Part shown: positions 6,057 to 8,413 of the stretch, one piece after another
How the letters are laid out: the number at the start of each line of letters is the position of its first letter
How positions within the stretch are numbered: position 1 is the first letter of the stretch
From: Spirochaetae bacterium HGW-Spirochaetae-9
GTDB taxonomy: Bacteria > Spirochaetota > Spirochaetia > Treponematales > Rectinemataceae
NCBI GenBank assembly: GCA_002839205.1
Contig: PGXP01000062.1
Coordinates: 2,705 to 11,117 of the forward strand
Direction of reading: 5' to 3'
Length of the DNA stretch: 8,413 nt
The notes under the pieces: generated by a model
Databases searched by the model: none
What the model was told of the DNA's origin: nothing
The model's input: the letters and a program-made list of their open reading frames with translations, nothing else
Translations under genes and position numbers: made by a program

Positions 6057-6736
6057 AGCTATGCGTCCCTTCCTGGCAGATGCCCGGCTCCTGGCTTGAA
6101 AACGCCAGGGCTTTGGCTTCAAATCCATGGATCGAGGGGATGGAGCTTCTCTTTTTCTCCTACGACGAGGAGGCGCGCAGCGTTTTCGCCGAGGAGCGCG
6201 ACCAAATCGCGCGCTTTTCCGAACGCTATTCCTTCAGCCTCCACCTGCCTGATCCTCTCAGGGCCGAAGCCCTCGAGCTCGTCGAAATGACGAATTCCTT
6301 CGTGGAGCTGTATATTTTCCATCCCTGGAAGCAGGGACCTGAGATCGCTGGTCAGGAGGCCTGGGCCGACACCGTGGAGACCTTGCGCGCCTCATACGGC
6401 GCGGAGCGCTTCGCCCTCGAGTACACGGGCGAGACTGCCTTTGGAAAAAGCCTCGCCCTGTTCCCCTACACAGCGCTGTGCGCCGATACAGGCTGCCTCA
6501 TCCGCAATGGCCAGGAGCCGCTTGAATGGATCGCCGCGCGCCATACGGCCATCCGTGAAATCCACCTGCACGCCGCGCGCGGCGGCAAGGACCATCTCTC
6601 CCTTAGCCCCGAAGACGCCTGGCTGCCCGGCATCGCGGCTGCAGCCGCCCAAAGCGACTGGCGAGTCGTCCTCGAAACCTTCAGCCTCGCCGACACGGAA
6701 ACCTCATACGAGGCCTTCAGGAAGGCACTGCCATGA
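6053..6736 (+). CDS. cbiR: Cobamide-remodelling phosphodiesterase CbiR (TIM-barrel, AP endonuclease 2-like)
   Basis: Protein of 227 residues with the layout of the xylose isomerase/AP endonuclease 2-like TIM barrel. Likely metal or active-site positions at strand ends are His64 in LHLPDPL, His90 in FHPW, Glu123 in LEYTGE, Asp145 in CADTG, His171 and His173 in EIHLHAARGGKDHL, and Glu208 in VVLETFS. CbiR was described in Akkermansia muciniphila as an enzyme that cleaves the nucleotide loop of complete cobamides to release cobinamide phosphate, so the cell can install a lower ligand of its choice. Placement between cobU and cobS, with 4-base ATGA overlaps on both sides, strongly supports this call over a generic sugar isomerase. 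Cys148 follows in DTGC where a histidine (DxGH) is common in the wider superfamily. No signal peptide; cytoplasmic. Confidence 0.85.
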   Translation: MKLCVPSWQMPGSWLENARALASNPWIEGMELLFFSYDEEARSVFAEERDQIARFSERYSFSLHLPDPLRAEALELVEMTNSFVELYIFHPWKQGPEIAGQEAWADTVETLRASYGAERFALEYTGETAFGKSLALFPYTALCADTGCLIRNGQEPLEWIAARHTAIREIHLHAARGGKDHLSLSPEDAWLPGIAAAAAQSDWRVVLETFSLADTETSYEAFRKALP

Positions 6737-7560
6737 AAAAAGCCGCCAATCCAGGTACAAGCCCACGCTTCGCCCGCTTCCTCAGCATATTCACCCTCAT
6801 ATCGCGCATCCCCGTGAATCGCCGCTTCGATGTCGACTTCTCACGTGCCGACTTCTGGATTCCAGCCCTCTCGCCTCTCGTCTCCTTCGCGGCCCTCGCC
6901 GGATTCGGCGCTGGAATGGCCCTCACGGGAAGTATTTTCCTTGCTGCCATCTCATCCATAGCCTTGCAGTATTTCCTCTTCAACCTTTTTCACTTCGACG
7001 GCCTGGTGGACTCAGCCGACGCCCTTCTCCCCGTGGCGAGCCGCGAGCGGCGCCTCGAGATCCTGAAGGATCCGCGCCTAGGCACCTACGGCTTTTTCTG
7101 CGGAGCTCTTGTCCTTTCCGCCAGGATCGGCGCGATGCGGGTTCTCGCCGAGGAAGGCCTCCTCTTCACGTTCCTCGCAGCAAGCCTCCTCGCCGCGCCC
7201 GCGGCCGGTCGTGCGGCGGCGGCGCTCATCGCCCTGAAGCTCGCTCCCGTCCGTCAGAATGGCCTGGGGTCCCTCATGAAGGGCTTCTCTGCCTCCCGGA
7301 TCGCAATGGGCAGCCTCGTCGCCCTCGTTCCAGCCCTCACTTTCTCCTGGCTGGCCGGCTCATGGCCCCTCGCCATCGTCATCGCCGCCAGCGCCGTCCT
7401 TGCCACGATCCTCGCAACATTCATCGTAGGCCGCGCCTACACGAAGGCTCTGGGAGGCTTTACCGGCGACTCCCTGGGCGCCGCGATCGAAATCGGCGAG
7501 CTGCTGATGCTTGTGATTTCCGGGATAGTTTTGAAATTCCTGGGGTCAATGGTTATTTAA
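6733..7560 (+). CDS. cobS: Adenosylcobinamide-GDP ribazoletransferase (cobalamin synthase) CobS
   Basis: Integral membrane protein of 275 residues. It joins adenosyl-GDP-cobinamide to alpha-ribazole (or its 5'-phosphate), completing the cobamide. Signatures are HFDGLVDSADALL at 87-99 with the metal-binding Asp89, Asp93 and Asp96, then RLEILKDPRLGTYG at 107-120, and the C-terminal ALGGFTGDSLGAAIEIGEL at 239-257. At least five hydrophobic spans are evident (about 44-64, 67-85, 119-137, 143-170, 193-233, 257-270). The ATG at 6733 overlaps the cbiR stop in ATGA. The gene ends in TAA at 7558-7560, sharing TTAA with the stop of the convergent NapH-like gene. No CobT, CobC or CbiB gene is in the window, so ligand activation must be encoded elsewhere or salvaged. 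Confidence 0.95.
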   Translation: MKKAANPGTSPRFARFLSIFTLISRIPVNRRFDVDFSRADFWIPALSPLVSFAALAGFGAGMALTGSIFLAAISSIALQYFLFNLFHFDGLVDSADALLPVASRERRLEILKDPRLGTYGFFCGALVLSARIGAMRVLAEEGLLFTFLAASLLAAPAAGRAAAALIALKLAPVRQNGLGSLMKGFSASRIAMGSLVALVPALTFSWLAGSWPLAIVIAASAVLATILATFIVGRAYTKALGGFTGDSLGAAIEIGELLMLVISGIVLKFLGSMVI

Positions 7561-8192
7561 ACATACCGTATCGCCTTTTCCGGGCAAACTTCTGTGCAGG
7601 ACTGACAAACCAGGCAGTCGGGCTTTCGGATCCGGCGCTTTTTTGTATCCAGGGTGTCGATGGCATTGGAGGGGCATACCTTTTGGCATTTCCCGCAGGA
7701 AATGCACGCGGACTCATCGATCACCATGCCTTTTTTGGCAGGCCGCGAAGAAAGGCTGAAGATTGTGCCATAGGGACAGATAGAATTATGCCAGAGCGCT
7801 TCCTCGAAAAAGACCACTACGAAGAGGGAAAGGCCCGTTATTATTGCGGGCACTGGCAGCTCCATTCCCATGCGTTTAGTGATCAGCATTGTGCCGAAAA
7901 ATAGAACTACAAAAACAATACGAGCCGCCGGATGCTTCAAAAAGCCCGGTGTTGTAAGGGGTTTTATATTCAACTTTTTTCTTATCCACGTGATTGGCCT
8001 GAAAAGGGTGTTCATCGGGCATATCCAGCCGCAGTAGATGCGGCCAAAAACGAGGGACAGCAAGGCTCCTGCCGCAAAGACGCCTAGCCAGAGCTCTATG
8101 GACCCGCGGAAGAATAAAAATCCGAAGAGCGCAAGAAAGGCAATTTCCACAATGATGCGAAGGGTATGGGTTCTTTTGGTTTCTTTCTGCAT
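7557..8192 (-). CDS. NapH-like polytopic membrane protein with two [4Fe-4S] ferredoxin motifs
   Basis: Protein of 211 residues. Four hydrophobic segments (about 12-29, 33-50, 91-107, 115-133) are followed by a cytoplasmic-type ferredoxin domain. Two CP motifs flank the membrane part: CGWICP at 54-59 and SICPYG at 138-142, as in the NapH/RdxA/FixG-like group. The ferredoxin domain has Cys163, 166, 169, 173 and Cys193, 196, 199, 203, each set ending in CP, for two [4Fe-4S] clusters. Such proteins relay electrons between quinols or soluble donors and a membrane or periplasmic partner; the partner here is unknown and no nap, nos or rnf genes are visible. The start is ATG at 8192, with AAGGAG 8 bases upstream (8201-8206). 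It lies 23 bases after the beta-barrel gene and is probably co-transcribed with it. It is more A+T-rich than the cob genes, especially in its upstream half. Confidence 0.9.
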   Translation of the reverse strand: MQKETKRTHTLRIIVEIAFLALFGFLFFRGSIELWLGVFAAGALLSLVFGRIYCGWICPMNTLFRPITWIRKKLNIKPLTTPGFLKHPAARIVFVVLFFGTMLITKRMGMELPVPAIITGLSLFVVVFFEEALWHNSICPYGTIFSLSSRPAKKGMVIDESACISCGKCQKVCPSNAIDTLDTKKRRIRKPDCLVCQSCTEVCPEKAIRYV

Positions 8193-8215
8193 GCCTGATG
8201 CTCCTTAAGCGTGAA

Positions 8216-8413
8216 CTAAAAATATATTTTTGCCGATGCGAAGATGCTGTTGTTATCCGAGTATTGGCCGAAGGCACCGCTGTCACCCAGGAAAAACCAG
8301 CCGCCTGCGGCAATTTCCATACCGTCGGTTAATTTCCAGGTAACCTGGGGCTTTATGAGCGCATCAGGTGCTGCAAAGCCGATATAGGTGAGCGCTTCCA
8401 ATCGAATCGTTTC
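8216..8413 (-). CDS. C-terminal fragment of a probable outer-membrane beta-barrel protein (5' end beyond window)
   Basis: The last 65 residues of a reading frame that is still open at the window edge; the true start is outside. The fragment alternates polar and hydrophobic residues in strand-like blocks (IKPQVTWKLTDGMEIAAGGWFFLG) and ends in SIFASAKIYF, a C-terminal aromatic residue with the spacing of an outer-membrane insertion signal. This points to a transmembrane beta-strand at the end of a barrel. The specific family and function cannot be named. A TTG at 8399-8401 could be misread as a start, but the frame continues upstream through it. It precedes the NapH-like gene by 23 bases on the same strand. 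Confidence 0.6.
   Translation of the reverse strand, partial: ETIRLEALTYIGFAAPDALIKPQVTWKLTDGMEIAAGGWFFLGDSGAFGQYSDNNSIFASAKIYF

Noticed and set aside
7600..7660. Intrinsic terminator for cobS near the T-run at about 7640
   Set aside because: CGGATCCG followed by GCGC and a T-run looks suggestive, but no stable stem directly abuts the Ts. The bases are explained as codons of the ferredoxin domain of the NapH-like protein.
6441..7904. Open frame of 487 codons on the plus strand
   Set aside because: It lies out of frame over cbiR and cobS and over the antisense of the NapH-like gene. Its translation is rich in Arg, Pro and Ser with no family resemblance, a typical product of G/C-rich third positions.

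Overview
The window is a dense bacterial stretch (roughly 55-60% G+C by eye, falling toward the right end). It holds ten protein genes and no RNA genes, mobile elements or CRISPR arrays. The last gene at the right edge ends like an outer-membrane beta-barrel, so the host is probably diderm. Many iron-sulfur proteins and a corrinoid-salvage operon suggest an anaerobe. Spirochaetota is a plausible guess from overall gene flavour, but I cannot establish the lineage from the sequence alone.

Left part (60-4462, minus strand): four genes read leftward with gaps of 4, 11 and 29 bases and good ribosome binding sites, so almost certainly one operon. In transcription order they are a Gfo/Idh/MocA-type NAD(P)-dependent oxidoreductase, an extended-SDR (epimerase/dehydratase-like) protein lacking the usual catalytic lysine, a DapA-family lyase/aldolase with an intact Tyr/Lys pair, and a DUF362 protein carrying two [4Fe-4S] ferredoxin motifs. 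Dehydrogenase, SDR and DapA-like lyase together look like an undescribed small-molecule (sugar-acid-like) catabolic route. The substrate is unknown.

Middle (4463-4604): a 142-base divergent promoter region. It contains a perfect 8-base inverted repeat (ACCTTGAT / ATCAAGGT) whose arms touch the best minus-strand -10 and the best plus-strand -35, making it a candidate shared operator.

Centre-right (4605-7560, plus strand): five tightly packed genes with gaps of 2 and 4 bases, then two ATGA overlaps. They are a flavin reductase-like FMN-binding protein, a small DUF3052-like protein, CobU, CbiR and CobS. CbiR cleaves complete cobamides to a cobinamide phosphate, CobU turns this into GDP-cobinamide, and CobS attaches a new lower ligand, so the last three form a cobamide-remodelling module. 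The two leading genes are not standard members of that pathway and are the most interesting passengers.

Right end (7557-8413, minus strand): a NapH-like membrane protein with two [4Fe-4S] clusters, preceded by the C-terminal end of a probable outer-membrane beta-barrel protein that runs off the window. The NapH-like gene converges on cobS and the two stop codons overlap within one TTAA. Base composition also changes here toward more A+T.
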